The notes: generated by a model from the letters alone, not told the origin. A DNA stretch of 64,000 bases from Lentibacillus persicus (GCF_900112705.1 NZ_FOMR01000007.1:124001-188000); one strand, 5' to 3'; counted from the first letter of the stretch, positions 1 through 9,185 are shown. Program-made: numbers and translations.

Positions 1-693
1 TGGCATGCCGGCACGAAAATCGTTAAATGTCATGTCTTTATTGTATTTTCCTGCCAGTAATCCGGATGCAAACGGGAAGAATGGAATAAATGAAATGTTT
101 TGTTCAGATGTATAAGGCAATAATTCTTTTTCAGCTGAACGGTTAATTAAATTGTATTCACCTTGATAGACATCGACATACCCATCGGTGTTCGCTTCCT
201 TTAACTGATCCGGTGAAAAGTTGGATAAACCGATCGCTCTGATTTTTCCTTGATCTTTTAATTCTTTTAAAGCGCCCACAGCCTCATATCCCGGGGTAAC
301 GCCATCCGGGTAATGAATATAGTACAAGTCGATATAGTCCGTTTGCATCCGTTTCAAACTATTTTCAACTTCTTGTTTTAAAAAGGACGGTGTATTATCG
401 TTTTGCATTTCCTCGCCGACAAACTTCACAGATCCTTTCGTTGCAAGAATAAGGTCCTTCCTTTTCCCGGTTTCTTTAATTGCTTCTCCAACTAATTCTT
501 CTGATCTGCCGGGACCATACAGGTACGCTGTATCGATAAAATTCACACCATTTTCAACTGCTGTGCGAACAAGCTCTTTACCTGTTTCTTCATCTAAATC
601 AGGATAAAGATTGTGCCCTCCAACTGCATTTGTTCCAAGTCCAATTGGATTGATATATATACCTGATTTTCCAAGCTGTGTTTGTTGTTTCAA
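1..693 (-). CDS. iolS: Aldo/keto reductase, IolS-like (3' end outside window)
   Basis: NAD(P)H-dependent aldo/keto reductase of the AKR11 type. The natural substrate of IolS homologues is not well settled. The first 231 residues are visible. DTAYLYG (about residues 54-60) supplies the catalytic Asp and Tyr, ATKGS supplies the Lys near residue 86, and YIHYPDG supplies the His. The N-terminal text [20 protein letters not shown] closely resembles B. subtilis IolS from memory. I chose the TTG start at 693 because GGAGG lies at 701-705 with a 7-base gap and the family begins here. The gene runs off the left edge. No inositol genes are seen, so the iolS symbol reflects sequence likeness only. Confidence 0.8.
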   Translation of the reverse strand, partial: MKQQTQLGKSGIYINPIGLGTNAVGGHNLYPDLDEETGKELVRTAVENGVNFIDTAYLYGPGRSEELVGEAIKETGKRKDLILATKGSVKFVGEEMQNDNTPSFLKQEVENSLKRMQTDYIDLYYIHYPDGVTPGYEAVGALKELKDQGKIRAIGLSNFSPDQLKEANTDGYVDVYQGEYNLINRSAEKELLPYTSEQNISFIPFFPFASGLLAGKYNKDMTFNDFRAGMP

Positions 694-867
694 TCTATTG
701 CCTCCAATTCAATCAAATATATACTTTTAATCTCCTATAGTAGTCATTGTCTAGTTTTACTCTGCTTCTGAAAAAACGGTAAATCGGCTACTGATTTTTC
801 CTTGTGTATTCTCCTGACGTAATCACCATAGTTACATCAAATTAAAAAGTCAACTCATCCGATCTAT

Positions 868-1650
868 TCATCCAAAAGACCTCCCGAATATTTCCAGGTA
901 ACCCAAATGATACGACAGCACGAATACTGTGATTAAGGCGCCAATCATTAATGTGAAAAACAACCAGTCACGCTTTCCGACAATCATTTTATGATAATGT
1001 GTACGATCAGGATCCCCGGTGAAGCCTTTAGATTCCATTGCTATGGCGACACGTTCGGCTTTACGGATGCCATTAGCTAAAAGCGGGATGGCATAACGCT
1101 GGAATTGATTCACCCTTCCTTTGATACCGCGTGCTCTGGCAACACCGCGGATCCGGTGTGCCTGTTGAAGAATTTTCAGTTCATGCCGAAATATCGGCAG
1201 AAACCGATAACCGGCCAGGATGCCATACGTAAGTTTCGGCGGAAGTTTGCATTGTTGCATAAGACTCAGCATAAGTTTCGTCGAATCGGTTGTCAGAATA
1301 AACATTAAAGACAGCGCACCAAAACAAAGCGACCTGAAACCAACGCTTAACCCGGTTTGAAGGCTCCCGGTTGTCACCTCAAGCATCCATAAACGAAAGA
1401 TTACCTCGCCGCCGGAGAACGCCTGATTGGTATAAAGCATGGTCATCCATGCAAAACCTGCCGCAATGAGAAGAAATGGGCTGAAAAACTTCAGCCAACG
1501 CAACAACGGAATCGTGGTCATCGTAAAAGTAACAACCAGGATAAACATTAAATACACAAGCGGTGTAAAGACATCATAAGTTAATCCGAGGACAATGCCG
1601 GGAATCAACACAGTAAACATCTTGAGGGACGGGTTAATGGATGAGACCAT
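868..1650 (-). CDS. ykoC: ECF transporter T component (YkoC-like)
   Basis: Membrane coupling (EcfT) subunit of an energy-coupling-factor importer, predicted for hydroxymethylpyrimidine/thiamine. It has several hydrophobic helices and the family's C-terminal cytoplasmic helices; an R-rich stretch HRIRGVARARG near residue 155 resembles the EcfT Ala-Arg-Gly coupling motif. The start at 1650 (MVSSINPSLK) is preceded by AAAGGTGA and overlaps the end of the ATPase gene by 17 bp. A longer reading to 1800 would be translated from inside the ATPase gene and lacks an RBS. It is the last gene of the riboswitch-ykoF-ykoE-ykoD-ykoC operon, the same order as in B. subtilis. Confidence 0.88.
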   Translation of the reverse strand: MVSSINPSLKMFTVLIPGIVLGLTYDVFTPLVYLMFILVVTFTMTTIPLLRWLKFFSPFLLIAAGFAWMTMLYTNQAFSGGEVIFRLWMLEVTTGSLQTGLSVGFRSLCFGALSLMFILTTDSTKLMLSLMQQCKLPPKLTYGILAGYRFLPIFRHELKILQQAHRIRGVARARGIKGRVNQFQRYAIPLLANGIRKAERVAIAMESKGFTGDPDRTHYHKMIVGKRDWLFFTLMIGALITVFVLSYHLGYLEIFGRSFG

Positions 1651-3220
1651 GCAGTTCACCTTTACCTTTTCGTACGCTTGCCGGCATCCGCAACCTCGCT
1701 TCATATAGAAGCCCTTTCTGTTTCCAAAGGGAATCAGGGCTTCCGGAAAATGCCACCTTCCCCTTTTTGAGAACGACAATGTTATCGGCAGTGTCGGCAA
1801 TATTCATATCATGGGTAACAAACACAATTGCTGTCCCCTTTGCCTTTAGGTCCATCACATAATCCATCAATTCACTTGTAGTACCGGCGTCCTGGCCAAA
1901 TGTCGGCTCATCGAACAACAAAATATCCGGTGTCTCATCAAGAACCGTCGCTACACTGAGCCTGCGCTTTTGGCCACCGCTTAAGGAAAAAGGATTATTA
2001 AGTCGATACGGTGTCAAATGGAATTGCTCCATCAAGTCAGCCGCCGCTTTCTCCATTTCTTGATCCGATACACCATTAAGTTTCATACCAAAGGTCAATT
2101 CATCATAAACGGTATCAGTGATAAACTGGTGCTCAGGATTTTGAAAAACAAACCCTATCCTCTTTCGTAGTGCCTTTTCTTTCCATTTAGCAAGCGGACG
2201 GTCAAACAAGCAAACGTTGCCTGCTTTGGGGGACAGAAGACCAGCCATCAACTGAAGCATCGTGGATTTTCCTGCACCGTTCTCTCCTGCTATGACCAAA
2301 AACTCCCCGGCAAAGACATCGAAAGTTACTTTCCTTAGTATTTCATGATTACGATAAGAAAAAGACAGACTGCGGATGGAAAGAATACGTTTCCGTGATG
2401 GTTCTGTTTGTATCCACCGCTCCCGTAACGTGGGCTGGCTCGAATAGTCACCCGGCAAAAATACGCCTTCCTGTTCTAACAGCTGCTTCTGTTTCGTAAA
2501 TAATTGCATTGGTACATCATCTGCCGCCAAACGACCATCCCGGCTGATCACCAGCACCCGGTCGATCAGCTCGAGCCAATCATCAGCCTGGTGCTCAATA
2601 ATAAGGACAGAGATCTGGTGGTCTTTTTGAATCTTTTCCACCAGCTGTATAAATTCCAGGCTCGATACCGGATCCAAATTCGCCGTCGGTTCATCGAGAA
2701 TCAGCATTTCCGGTTTTAGCAGAAGCACCGCAGCGAGCGCGATTTTCTGCTTTTGTCCGCCTGAGAGCTCGTGGATTTTATGTTGCTCAAAACCTTCCAT
2801 CCCCACTGCTTTCAATATCTTTTTGATTCGCGCATGGATTTCAAGAGCGGGGACTTTTATATTTTCCAGAGTGAAGGCCAACTCATCCTCTACTGTTATC
2901 ATGCAGAACTGACTATCCGGGTCTTGAAAAACGATGCCAATTTCTTGTGTGAGCTCGCCTTTTTCAAATTCCATAATATTTTTCCCGTTATACACGATTT
3001 CCCCGGAAGCTATGCCTTCAACAGCTTCCGGATACAATCCATTCAAGCAGAGAGCCAGGCTGCTTTTGCCGGTACCGCTTGCCCCCATCAAGAGTGTGAC
3101 CTCATTCTGGTTCAAGGTGACATTCAAGTGTTGAAATAATGGCGCAATGTTTTCTTCATACCAAAAGGAAAAATCCTTCACCTCAAGGAGTGCCTGTTGG
3201 CGTCGATTAAGCTGTGTCAT
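1634..3220 (-). CDS. ykoD: ECF transporter fused double ATPase (YkoD-like)
   Basis: Cytoplasmic ATPase of the ECF importer with two ABC domains fused in one 528-residue chain. Domain 1 has Walker A GASGTGKSS (about 46-54), signature LSGGQ (about 152) and Walker B LILDEPTANLD. Domain 2 has Walker A GENGAGKST (about 315), LSGGQKRR and LLFDEPTFGQD. It thus replaces separate EcfA1 and EcfA2 subunits. The ATG at 3220 follows AAAGGAAGC and overlaps the ykoE stop by 14 bp, implying translational coupling. It energises uptake of the substrate bound by the S component encoded just upstream. Confidence 0.92.
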   Translation of the reverse strand: MTQLNRRQQALLEVKDFSFWYEENIAPLFQHLNVTLNQNEVTLLMGASGTGKSSLALCLNGLYPEAVEGIASGEIVYNGKNIMEFEKGELTQEIGIVFQDPDSQFCMITVEDELAFTLENIKVPALEIHARIKKILKAVGMEGFEQHKIHELSGGQKQKIALAAVLLLKPEMLILDEPTANLDPVSSLEFIQLVEKIQKDHQISVLIIEHQADDWLELIDRVLVISRDGRLAADDVPMQLFTKQKQLLEQEGVFLPGDYSSQPTLRERWIQTEPSRKRILSIRSLSFSYRNHEILRKVTFDVFAGEFLVIAGENGAGKSTMLQLMAGLLSPKAGNVCLFDRPLAKWKEKALRKRIGFVFQNPEHQFITDTVYDELTFGMKLNGVSDQEMEKAAADLMEQFHLTPYRLNNPFSLSGGQKRRLSVATVLDETPDILLFDEPTFGQDAGTTSELMDYVMDLKAKGTAIVFVTHDMNIADTADNIVVLKKGKVAFSGSPDSLWKQKGLLYEARLRMPASVRKGKGELHGLIH

Positions 3221-3812
3221 GTTTTTGCTTCCTTTGTAATTCTTTTCCTAAAGCATAGCCGCGGAGGACGCCGGTTTTTGCCAGCTGATCACTAAGCCAT
3301 TTCCCAAAGACTCCCGAGATGAGCGCCGCACTGATGATCCGGACGCTTAATGCGGAGGCCAGAAGCCATGGCGCAAGAGCAATCATACCGGCAAAATAGA
3401 GATGCCAGGCAAAACTGATTATGGCAGTGGATACACCAGCTAGAATAAGGATCCGCAGCCGGTAATCCTTCCATTTGGTGATTGCGAATACCAGCTCTGC
3501 CCCCGCTCCCTGAATGGCTGCTGATAAAAGCAGTCCGGGACCTGCTGCCGTGCCAAGCAGAACTTCAACCACCCCTGCAATGAATTCAGCAGTAAAGGCG
3601 GCTCCGGGTTTACGCAGAATATAGGCCGCCATAATCGAGACAATGAACCATACACCATAGATAACCTCATAGCCTAATGGTGCCAGTCCAAATGGCACGA
3701 GAATATTACGAAGACCCTCGCCAACCAGGAAAAACAGTAAATAAATAACCCCAAAGACAACGCCCAGGACAGACATTAGTACAATTTCTTTCAATTTCCA
3801 TTGCTTGGTCAC
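3207..3812 (-). CDS. ykoE: ECF transporter S component (YkoE family)
   Basis: Membrane substrate-binding (S) subunit of the ECF importer, 201 residues with about five to six hydrophobic helices. YkoE proteins are the S components of the predicted HMP/thiamine transporter. The GTG start at 3812 is preceded by AAAGGAGGAGGG. It lies 13 bp downstream of ykoF and overlaps ykoD. Regulation is by the TPP riboswitch at 4520-4610, so expression should fall when thiamine pyrophosphate is plentiful. Substrate assignment rests on the riboswitch, the neighbouring YkoF and the conserved operon order, not on binding residues. Confidence 0.88.
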   Translation of the reverse strand: MTKQWKLKEIVLMSVLGVVFGVIYLLFFLVGEGLRNILVPFGLAPLGYEVIYGVWFIVSIMAAYILRKPGAAFTAEFIAGVVEVLLGTAAGPGLLLSAAIQGAGAELVFAITKWKDYRLRILILAGVSTAIISFAWHLYFAGMIALAPWLLASALSVRIISAALISGVFGKWLSDQLAKTGVLRGYALGKELQRKQKHDTA

Positions 3813-3825
3813 GAACCCTCCTCCT

Positions 3826-4419
3826 TTATGCCTTATTTGATGGACTGTTTGCCGAAATGGTAAATGTCATCGTCACGTGAGATACTTTCTCTTGCACACT
3901 GGTGAAAGACGCTTGCAGGGCACTAAAAATATCTGACACATCCCCATCAAGTCTTGTTGCGTAATGAGTGCCGCTCACCTTTACCTTACGATGCTTGGAA
4001 AGATCAATCTGCTCATAGATTGCATTCATATAATCGTCACGCCCCATCGGATACAAAGCGAATTTGCACCCTGCTTCCTGGGATATTTCGTTCGACCTTT
4101 GTTCATTAAGCGGTGCATCCGTTTCATCCATATAGGCATCCGCTTCCGTATCTCCCGGACAACCGATTGAAAATGTCCCGCTCATCGCCACATGCTCGCC
4201 CGTCTTTGCCGCATGCAGAAAAAGAGCTTTACTCACATCAAATACATGCACCATTTTCCCACGTACACAAGTACTCACATCATCCGTTTCCTTCCACACC
4301 TTTGAGGTATCGACTTCTTCCAGTGCACCGAGAATAATATCCACGAATCTGTCGCTCATCGGATACAACGTGAATTGACACCCCGCGATTCTGCTGTTGC
4401 CACAACTATTATCAGGCAT
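3826..4419 (-). CDS. ykoF: HMP/thiamine-binding protein YkoF
   Basis: Small soluble protein with two tandem related halves: GCQFTLYPMSDRF near residue 14 and GCKFALYPMGRDD near residue 117 mark the internal duplication typical of YkoF. YkoF binds thiamine or its pyrimidine moiety and is thought to assist the YkoEDC importer. I place the start at 4419 (MPDNSCG) because GGAGGAGGAG precedes it at good spacing; an upstream in-frame Met at 4452 has no RBS and lies next to the riboswitch terminator. First gene of the operon. At 197 residues it fits the family length of about 200. Confidence 0.88.
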   Translation of the reverse strand: MPDNSCGNSRIAGCQFTLYPMSDRFVDIILGALEEVDTSKVWKETDDVSTCVRGKMVHVFDVSKALFLHAAKTGEHVAMSGTFSIGCPGDTEADAYMDETDAPLNEQRSNEISQEAGCKFALYPMGRDDYMNAIYEQIDLSKHRKVKVSGTHYATRLDGDVSDIFSALQASFTSVQEKVSHVTMTFTISANSPSNKA

Positions 4420-4452
4420 ATTTCTTTCTCCTCCTCCATCGATTTTTATCAC

Positions 4453-4483
4453 AAAAAAACTGCACTCCCTCGGGAATGCAGTT
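4453..4483 (-). terminator. TPP-riboswitch-controlled terminator
   Basis: On the minus strand AACTGCATTCCC, a TCG-type loop and GGGAGTGCAGTT form a hairpin followed by a run of seven T. The 5' arm (4472-4483) can instead pair with GGGAAGTGCAGT at the 3' end of the aptamer (4517-4528), giving mutually exclusive terminator and antiterminator folds. Confidence 0.9.
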
Positions 4484-4519
4484 CACACGTTTAGTTTAGT
4501 TAAATTCGTATCGTGCACT

Positions 4520-4610
4520 GCACTTCCCCACGCTGGTATTATCCAGTTCGGGTTCAAAGGGTCAGATACAAAATCCTCTCAGCCACCTTTTCGGCAGCCC
4601 CCCTAGTGCT
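4520..4610 (-). promoter_or_regulatory. TPP (THI element) riboswitch
   Basis: On the minus strand I read GGGGGGCTG, GGCTGAGAGG, ACCCTTTGAACC, GAACTGGATAATACCAGCG and GGGGAAGTG in order. These are the conserved core blocks of the thiamine pyrophosphate aptamer, including CTGAGA. P1 can form between GCACT and AGTGC at the two ends. It sits directly upstream of the terminator and of ykoF, so TPP binding should promote premature termination of the ykoFEDC transcript. Confidence 0.96.
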
Positions 4611-4727
4611 TATCGGTTATGCAGTTTTCTTGTATCTTCATCATAAATAATATTGTGAATTTTGTAAAGGCCTTGGGTTACATCCTATTTATGAGCAGTT
4701 TCAACCTTGAAAAAACCAATTTATCTG

Positions 4728-4758
4728 TTATTGGCTTTAAAACAATGACTCCCTGTAG
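4728..4758 (-). repeat. Short sequence shared with 11081-11111 (possible 3' gene remnant)
   Basis: TTATTGGCTTTAAAACAATG and the following TCCCTGTAG nearly match the sequence at 11081-11111. Read on the minus strand it ends SYRESLF-stop, while the intact zinc-ribbon gene at 11090 ends NYREPLF-stop. It may be a decayed 3' end of a related gene. The match is short and the call is weak. Confidence 0.3.
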
Positions 4759-4799
4759 GATGTAAAACCAAAGACAATATCAGATCGAACTTATACCTA

Positions 4800-4847
4800 T
4801 TGACGAATTATTATTTAACCATTATGCTTATATACATAACTATATAA
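4800..4847 (+). promoter_or_regulatory. Promoter and dyad operator of the GntR-ABC operon
   Basis: TTGACG (4800-4805) and TATGCT (4823-4828) are spaced by 17 bp. Immediately after lies TTATATA-CATAAC-TATATAA (4828-4847), a perfect 7-bp inverted repeat at the expected transcription start. This is a plausible autoregulatory site for the GntR regulator 39 bp downstream. Apart from this, the weak repeat at 4728 and the riboswitch, nothing is evident in 4611-4885. Confidence 0.55.
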
Positions 4848-4885
4848 CCGTGCCACGTTAAAACTGGTGAGGTGGTGAATACACG

Positions 4886-5269
4886 TTGGCTAAACCATTT
4901 GATGACAACAAGCCTATTTTCATGCAGGTACGTGAAGAAATAGAAGACCAGATTTTAAATAACCAGCTCAAGGAAGGTGATCAGGCGCCTTCAACAAATC
5001 AATTGGTCAATTTTTATAAAATCAATCACGTAACGGTTTCTAAGGGAATAACACAGCTCGTTGAGGAAGGCATTTTATACAAAAAACGGGGAGTCGGCAT
5101 GTTTGTTGCTGATGGCGCAAAACAAAAATTGATTCAATCGCGGAAAGAAGCCTTTATAGATGATTACGTTCTCAAACTTGTCCGGGAAGCTGACAAATTG
5201 GAAATATCCGAAAGCGAAATCATCGCATTCATTAAACATGTAAAAGGAAGTGACCATTATGACGTTTGA
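4886..5269 (+). CDS. GntR family regulator, YtrA subfamily
   Basis: Transcriptional repressor of 127 residues. The N-terminal winged helix (about 10-78) holds the family pattern APSTNQLVNFYKINHVTVSK. The C-terminal tail is short, as in YtrA-type regulators that sit with ABC transporters, rather than the large effector domain of FadR or HutC types. The TTG start at 4886 follows GAGGTGGTGA. It overlaps the downstream ATPase gene by 11 bp, so the three genes form one operon, probably autoregulated through the dyad at 4828-4847. The inducer is unknown; cell-envelope antibiotics induce some YtrA systems. Confidence 0.85.
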   Translation: MAKPFDDNKPIFMQVREEIEDQILNNQLKEGDQAPSTNQLVNFYKINHVTVSKGITQLVEEGILYKKRGVGMFVADGAKQKLIQSRKEAFIDDYVLKLVREADKLEISESEIIAFIKHVKGSDHYDV

Positions 5270-6140
5270 TATCGAAATAAAAAATCTGTCACTGTATTAT
5301 AGGCAATTTACAGCGTTAAACGATATTTCATTGAATCTGGAAAGTGGCAGGATTTATGGATTGCTGGGAAGAAACGGTGCCGGAAAGACGTCGCTTCTTA
5401 CGTTACTGGCAACTTTTCGGAAGGTTAAAAAAGGTTCAATACAAATTGATGGGGAAGATCCGTTTGAAAACGCAGCTGTCATGCAGCACATTGCTTTCCA
5501 TTACGAAGCGGACTACAGTGAATTAACGGAAAATATAAAAGACATGCTTAATAGCGCTGAACGCTACCGTCCATATTTTGATCGTGACTATGCACATTAC
5601 CTGGCCGATCGTTTTAAGCTACCTTTGAAAAAACCAATCAAAAAACTGTCAAGAGGCATGCAGTCAGCTTTTGAGGTGACGCTGGGATTAGCCAGCCGTA
5701 CGCCCCTTACCATTTTCGACGAAACGTATCTGGGGATGGATGCACCTGCACGGGAAATCTTTTATAGAGAATTGCTTGAAGATCAGGCATCTCACCCACG
5801 TACTATAATTCTATCAACCCATCTGGTATCCGAAATGGACTATTTATTTGATGATGTCATTATACTTGACCAAGGCAGAATAATCCTTCACGAGGATTAT
5901 GAAACGCTCGTTTCCAAAGGGGCGTCCATTACTGGTGCCGCCGAAGAAGTTGACGCATTTGTCACAGGTATGACAAAGCTGAATGAACAGGAATTGGGCA
6001 ACACGAAAGCCGTAATGGTTTATGGTGAGTTAGCTGATGCACGCCGGACGGAAGCTCAGCGAAAGGGGCTCGAAGTCGGTCCAATTTCTTTGCAGGATTT
6101 GTTCATTTATCTGACAAGCGAGGAGGCCCGGTATGAATAA
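5259..6140 (+). CDS. ABC transporter ATP-binding protein (YtrB-like)
   Basis: Cytoplasmic ATPase of an ABC-2 exporter. Walker A GRNGAGKTS lies near residue 40, the signature is LSRGMQSA (a divergent form of LSGGQ) near residue 131, and Walker B is LTIFDETYLGMD. The C-terminal part has the extra region common in YtrB/NatA-type subunits. I chose the ATG at 5259, preceded by AAAAGGAAG, over the GTG at 5250, which lies inside the RBS. It is coupled to the GntR gene upstream and to the membrane protein downstream (8-bp overlap). Export substrate unknown. Confidence 0.85.
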   Translation: MTFDIEIKNLSLYYRQFTALNDISLNLESGRIYGLLGRNGAGKTSLLTLLATFRKVKKGSIQIDGEDPFENAAVMQHIAFHYEADYSELTENIKDMLNSAERYRPYFDRDYAHYLADRFKLPLKKPIKKLSRGMQSAFEVTLGLASRTPLTIFDETYLGMDAPAREIFYRELLEDQASHPRTIILSTHLVSEMDYLFDDVIILDQGRIILHEDYETLVSKGASITGAAEEVDAFVTGMTKLNEQELGNTKAVMVYGELADARRTEAQRKGLEVGPISLQDLFIYLTSEEARYE

Positions 6141-6918
6141 GAAAACATTCTTTCCAAAAGTCGCATTTGATATGTTTACCATGCAAATGGTATGGTCTCT
6201 GTATTTTCTCGGATCACTATTAGCCGTTCACATCATGATGGTTGTTTTGGCTGTAAATATAAATGATTCAATTGGAGACTTTTTATTCTTTTCACATGGT
6301 TCTGCCAAGATTTACATGCTTGTTATCGGTATCATCTCAACATATGGATTTTTAACCCATTTTGCTCACCATGGCGTGACACGAAAAGATTATTTCAAAG
6401 GGGCTTTTATCGCTGCAATTGGCGTTGCGCTTGCAATTGCTGTAATCGCAGCAGCAGTAACGGGAATTGAATACGTGATGATAGAAATGACGGGAACTCA
6501 GGATGTGTTGGAACGTTCACTCTCAGCTGTCGATATTACCAGCAACAGCATCAGTGTTGAATTGCCGGACATAATATTTCAATCATCGGTGCTTCTACAT
6601 GGGACTAACTGGGTTGCTTCCTTGTTTTTGTTTTCGTTGAACGTTCTTACCTATTTTGCTGCGGGATGGCTCATAGGTTCCGGGTTTTACCGGTTTGGCT
6701 GGGTTATCGGATTAGGCTTTATTGTCCTGTCACTTTTATTCATGGTAACCGGTGACTTGATTTGGGGAATAGAACTGGGAGAACCCTTGTCTAATTGGTT
6801 GCCTTTCAGCTCTATAAGCTTACCGTTTTATGTGTCATTTTTATACAATCTTATAATGATTGGTGTTATGCTTGTTCTGATCCGCCTAGCCATCCGGCAC
6901 ACGCCCATTAAAATGTAA
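6133..6918 (+). CDS. ABC-2 type membrane protein partner
   Basis: Integral membrane protein of 261 residues with about six hydrophobic segments and a large hydrophilic loop near residues 115-150. It is the likely permease for the ATPase encoded just upstream, whose stop it overlaps. The ATG at 6133 follows GAGGAGG. I recognise no substrate signature. It ends the operon; a strong terminator follows at 6941. Operon layout GntR-ATPase-permease matches stress-induced ABC exporters in Bacillaceae. Confidence 0.8.
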   Translation: MNKKTFFPKVAFDMFTMQMVWSLYFLGSLLAVHIMMVVLAVNINDSIGDFLFFSHGSAKIYMLVIGIISTYGFLTHFAHHGVTRKDYFKGAFIAAIGVALAIAVIAAAVTGIEYVMIEMTGTQDVLERSLSAVDITSNSISVELPDIIFQSSVLLHGTNWVASLFLFSLNVLTYFAAGWLIGSGFYRFGWVIGLGFIVLSLLFMVTGDLIWGIELGEPLSNWLPFSSISLPFYVSFLYNLIMIGVMLVLIRLAIRHTPIKM

Positions 6919-6940
6919 GCAGAATAACCGTACAGACATA

Positions 6941-6985
6941 AATAATGCCTCATGGACGACAACAAGTCCATGGGGCATTATTTTT
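6941..6985 (+). terminator. Terminator of the GntR-ABC operon
   Basis: AATAATGCCTCATGGAC, a loop and GTCCATGGGGCATTATT form a long near-perfect stem followed by T5. The stem is symmetric enough to work weakly in both directions. Confidence 0.85.
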
Positions 6986-7057
6986 CAAATTTTACTAGAC
7001 AGCGTCAAATCAATCAATTAACAAAATTTGGATGCCGACCGCCTTATAGTATACTAT

Positions 7058-8083
7058 TTAATCAATATATCGCCTTGCACCGGCATATTCAATTTCATAT
7101 GCTGAATCGGCAAGCTCGATTATTTCGACCGTACTGCTGGAGTTTGGTGAATGGATCATTTTTCCATTACCAATATACATGGCGACGTGATGAACGGAAC
7201 CTTCACCCTCATTATAGGCGAAAAAAAGCAAGTCTCCTTTTTCCAGATTCTCTCTTTCTACCGGAGTTCCGTGCGTCGCCTGAACAGATGAATCACGTGG
7301 AATTGTGATTCCATTTGCCTTATAGATTGTATGGGTAAACCCGGAACAATCGAAACCAAAACCGGAAGCACCTGCCCAAAGGTAAGGTAGTCCCAAGAAT
7401 TTCTTAGCCGATTTTACAAGGTCGTCCCCAGTCGGCTCAGGAATGTCACTTTCTGAGTCATAAATGGAAACATCTTCAGCACTGATCCATTTGTTTCCGT
7501 CGCTTGGCGTCGCTACCAGGATGGCATCTGTTTTTTGATTGATGACAGGTAAACGGGTATTGAAACTGATTTCTTTAAACTCTTTTTCCAAGGAAGCATT
7601 TCCATAAAGCCATGTTGTCGGCTCTGTAACAAGTGCGAATGAATGGTGATTTACATGCTCAAATCTTTTATTATTCGCCAATTGAGTTTTTGGCATCCAA
7701 GCTGGATAACCGATTTCATTCTTAGGTGTCGGTTGTCCATGTACGGCAACTTTCACCCACTCTCCTTGTTCTTCTAAAATCGTTACTTTTTGTCCATATA
7801 ACGCCTGTGTTTGAAGATTACCCACCAGCCATAGCTTTTGATCTAACGACATACGTGTCGTCCATTCCCACATATCGACCGGATTTGTAGTTGAAGGCCT
7901 ATCGATAGTACGATTCATATCAGGTTCTGACCACAGCGTTGCTACAGCTACGTCAATAAAATCCGTCTTTGAATCGGTATCCTTGCCTTTTGGATGTGCG
8001 TTAGTTGTAACGGGGGCGAACGTACTTGCAACAAGAACAACAATTAGTGCATACTTCAAAACTGAGCGATATTTTTCAAGCAT
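7058..8083 (-). CDS. ykfC: Secreted NlpC/P60 gamma-D-glutamyl endopeptidase (YkfC-like)
   Basis: Cell-wall peptide hydrolase of the C40 family. The N-terminal signal peptide spans about residues 1-29, ending near TTNA. SH3-like repeats follow (about 45-200), then the NlpC/P60 domain with FDCSGF (catalytic Cys) and VHHVAMYIGNG (catalytic His). YkfC cleaves gamma-D-Glu bonds in free murein peptides. The adjacent upstream gene is the L-Ala-D/L-Glu epimerase, which converts the resulting dipeptide, and a permease precedes that, so the cluster fits use of murein peptides. ATG start with GGAGGTG. At 341 residues it is slightly longer than B. subtilis YkfC. Confidence 0.88.
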   Translation of the reverse strand: MLEKYRSVLKYALIVVLVASTFAPVTTNAHPKGKDTDSKTDFIDVAVATLWSEPDMNRTIDRPSTTNPVDMWEWTTRMSLDQKLWLVGNLQTQALYGQKVTILEEQGEWVKVAVHGQPTPKNEIGYPAWMPKTQLANNKRFEHVNHHSFALVTEPTTWLYGNASLEKEFKEISFNTRLPVINQKTDAILVATPSDGNKWISAEDVSIYDSESDIPEPTGDDLVKSAKKFLGLPYLWAGASGFGFDCSGFTHTIYKANGITIPRDSSVQATHGTPVERENLEKGDLLFFAYNEGEGSVHHVAMYIGNGKMIHSPNSSSTVEIIELADSAYEIEYAGARRYID

Positions 8084-8103
8084 TCAAAGGCACCTCCGCA
8101 AAA

Positions 8104-9171
8104 TTAGTTTATAAATCCAAGTCCAGGGCCCTCCGACAGTATTACTGTTTTCCCATCGTATTGCATTCCCCCTTCTACTGGCTCCTGCTTAAGCCAAAGT
8201 GGCGCATCCAAATCGAAATGCGTAATGTTATTATGAGAAAAAGCAAGGTGAGCCGCTGCGGTAACAGATAAAGATGATTCCATCATGCTGCCAATCATAC
8301 ATTCAATGCCTGCGCTCTGCGCTGTATCGGCAATTTGTCTAGCCTGGCGAATCCCACCGCTTTTCATCAGTTTAATATTCAATAAATCAACAGCCTCCAT
8401 CTTAATCAATCGAAACGCATCAAACGGAGAAAAAAGACTTTCATCGGCCATAATTGGCGTATCAACATTGTGACGAACATATTTCAGCCCTTCGAAGTCA
8501 TGTGCCGCCACTGGCTGTTCAACCAATTCCACCATCAGATTTTCTTTCTCCAAATAGCGAATGATTTTAACAGCCTGCTTTCGGTCCCATCCTTGATTGG
8601 CATCTAGACGCAACGCTGCCTTATCACCTACCGTTTCCCGTATTTTCTCGATCCGGCTGATATCCAATCGTTCGTCATTACCCACTTTAATCTTCAGCGT
8701 GTTATAGCCTTGTCTGAGCCTTTCTATTGCATCCTGTCCCATAACTTCCGGCTCATCTATACTTATTGTTATATCAGTTTCAGGGCACACTGATCCGCCA
8801 CCAAGATACTGATACAGCGGCAAACCGTAATACTTGCAATAAGCATCGTGGAGCGCAATATCAACCGCAGCCTTGGCACTTGTATTGCCGGCACAGCTTG
8901 TCACTACGTTTGTTAAAATATCTTCCAGTTCCTCAATATGGTGATGGAGAATGACTTGTTTTATAGGTCCCTCAATGGCTGCTTGAATACTGGCGAGTGA
9001 TTCACCCGTAATCTGCCAAGTGGACGCAGCAGACCCAATTCCAAAAACACCATTTTCCAATTGAATCTCTATATTAATCACTTCAATTTCAGTAACCTCT
9101 CTCAACGACGTTTTAAATACTTTTCCTAATGGTATAGTTTTCTTATTTGTGTGGACTTCAGTAATTTCCAA
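8104..9171 (-). CDS. ykfB: L-Ala-D/L-Glu epimerase (YkfB)
   Basis: Enolase-superfamily dipeptide epimerase of 355 residues that interconverts L-Ala-D-Glu and L-Ala-L-Glu from murein breakdown. Visible active-site elements are TLKIKVG (KxK base), LDANQGW, LVEQPV and ADESLFSP (three metal ligands) and NIKLMKSGG (second Lys). The TTG start at 9171 is preceded by AGAGGGGG. It is 20 bp from ykfC. Family members differ in dipeptide preference, so exact specificity is inferred from the YkfC neighbour. Confidence 0.88.
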   Translation of the reverse strand: MEITEVHTNKKTIPLGKVFKTSLREVTEIEVINIEIQLENGVFGIGSAASTWQITGESLASIQAAIEGPIKQVILHHHIEELEDILTNVVTSCAGNTSAKAAVDIALHDAYCKYYGLPLYQYLGGGSVCPETDITISIDEPEVMGQDAIERLRQGYNTLKIKVGNDERLDISRIEKIRETVGDKAALRLDANQGWDRKQAVKIIRYLEKENLMVELVEQPVAAHDFEGLKYVRHNVDTPIMADESLFSPFDAFRLIKMEAVDLLNIKLMKSGGIRQARQIADTAQSAGIECMIGSMMESSLSVTAAAHLAFSHNNITHFDLDAPLWLKQEPVEGGMQYDGKTVILSEGPGLGFIN

Positions 9172-9185
9172 AAAACAACCCCCTC

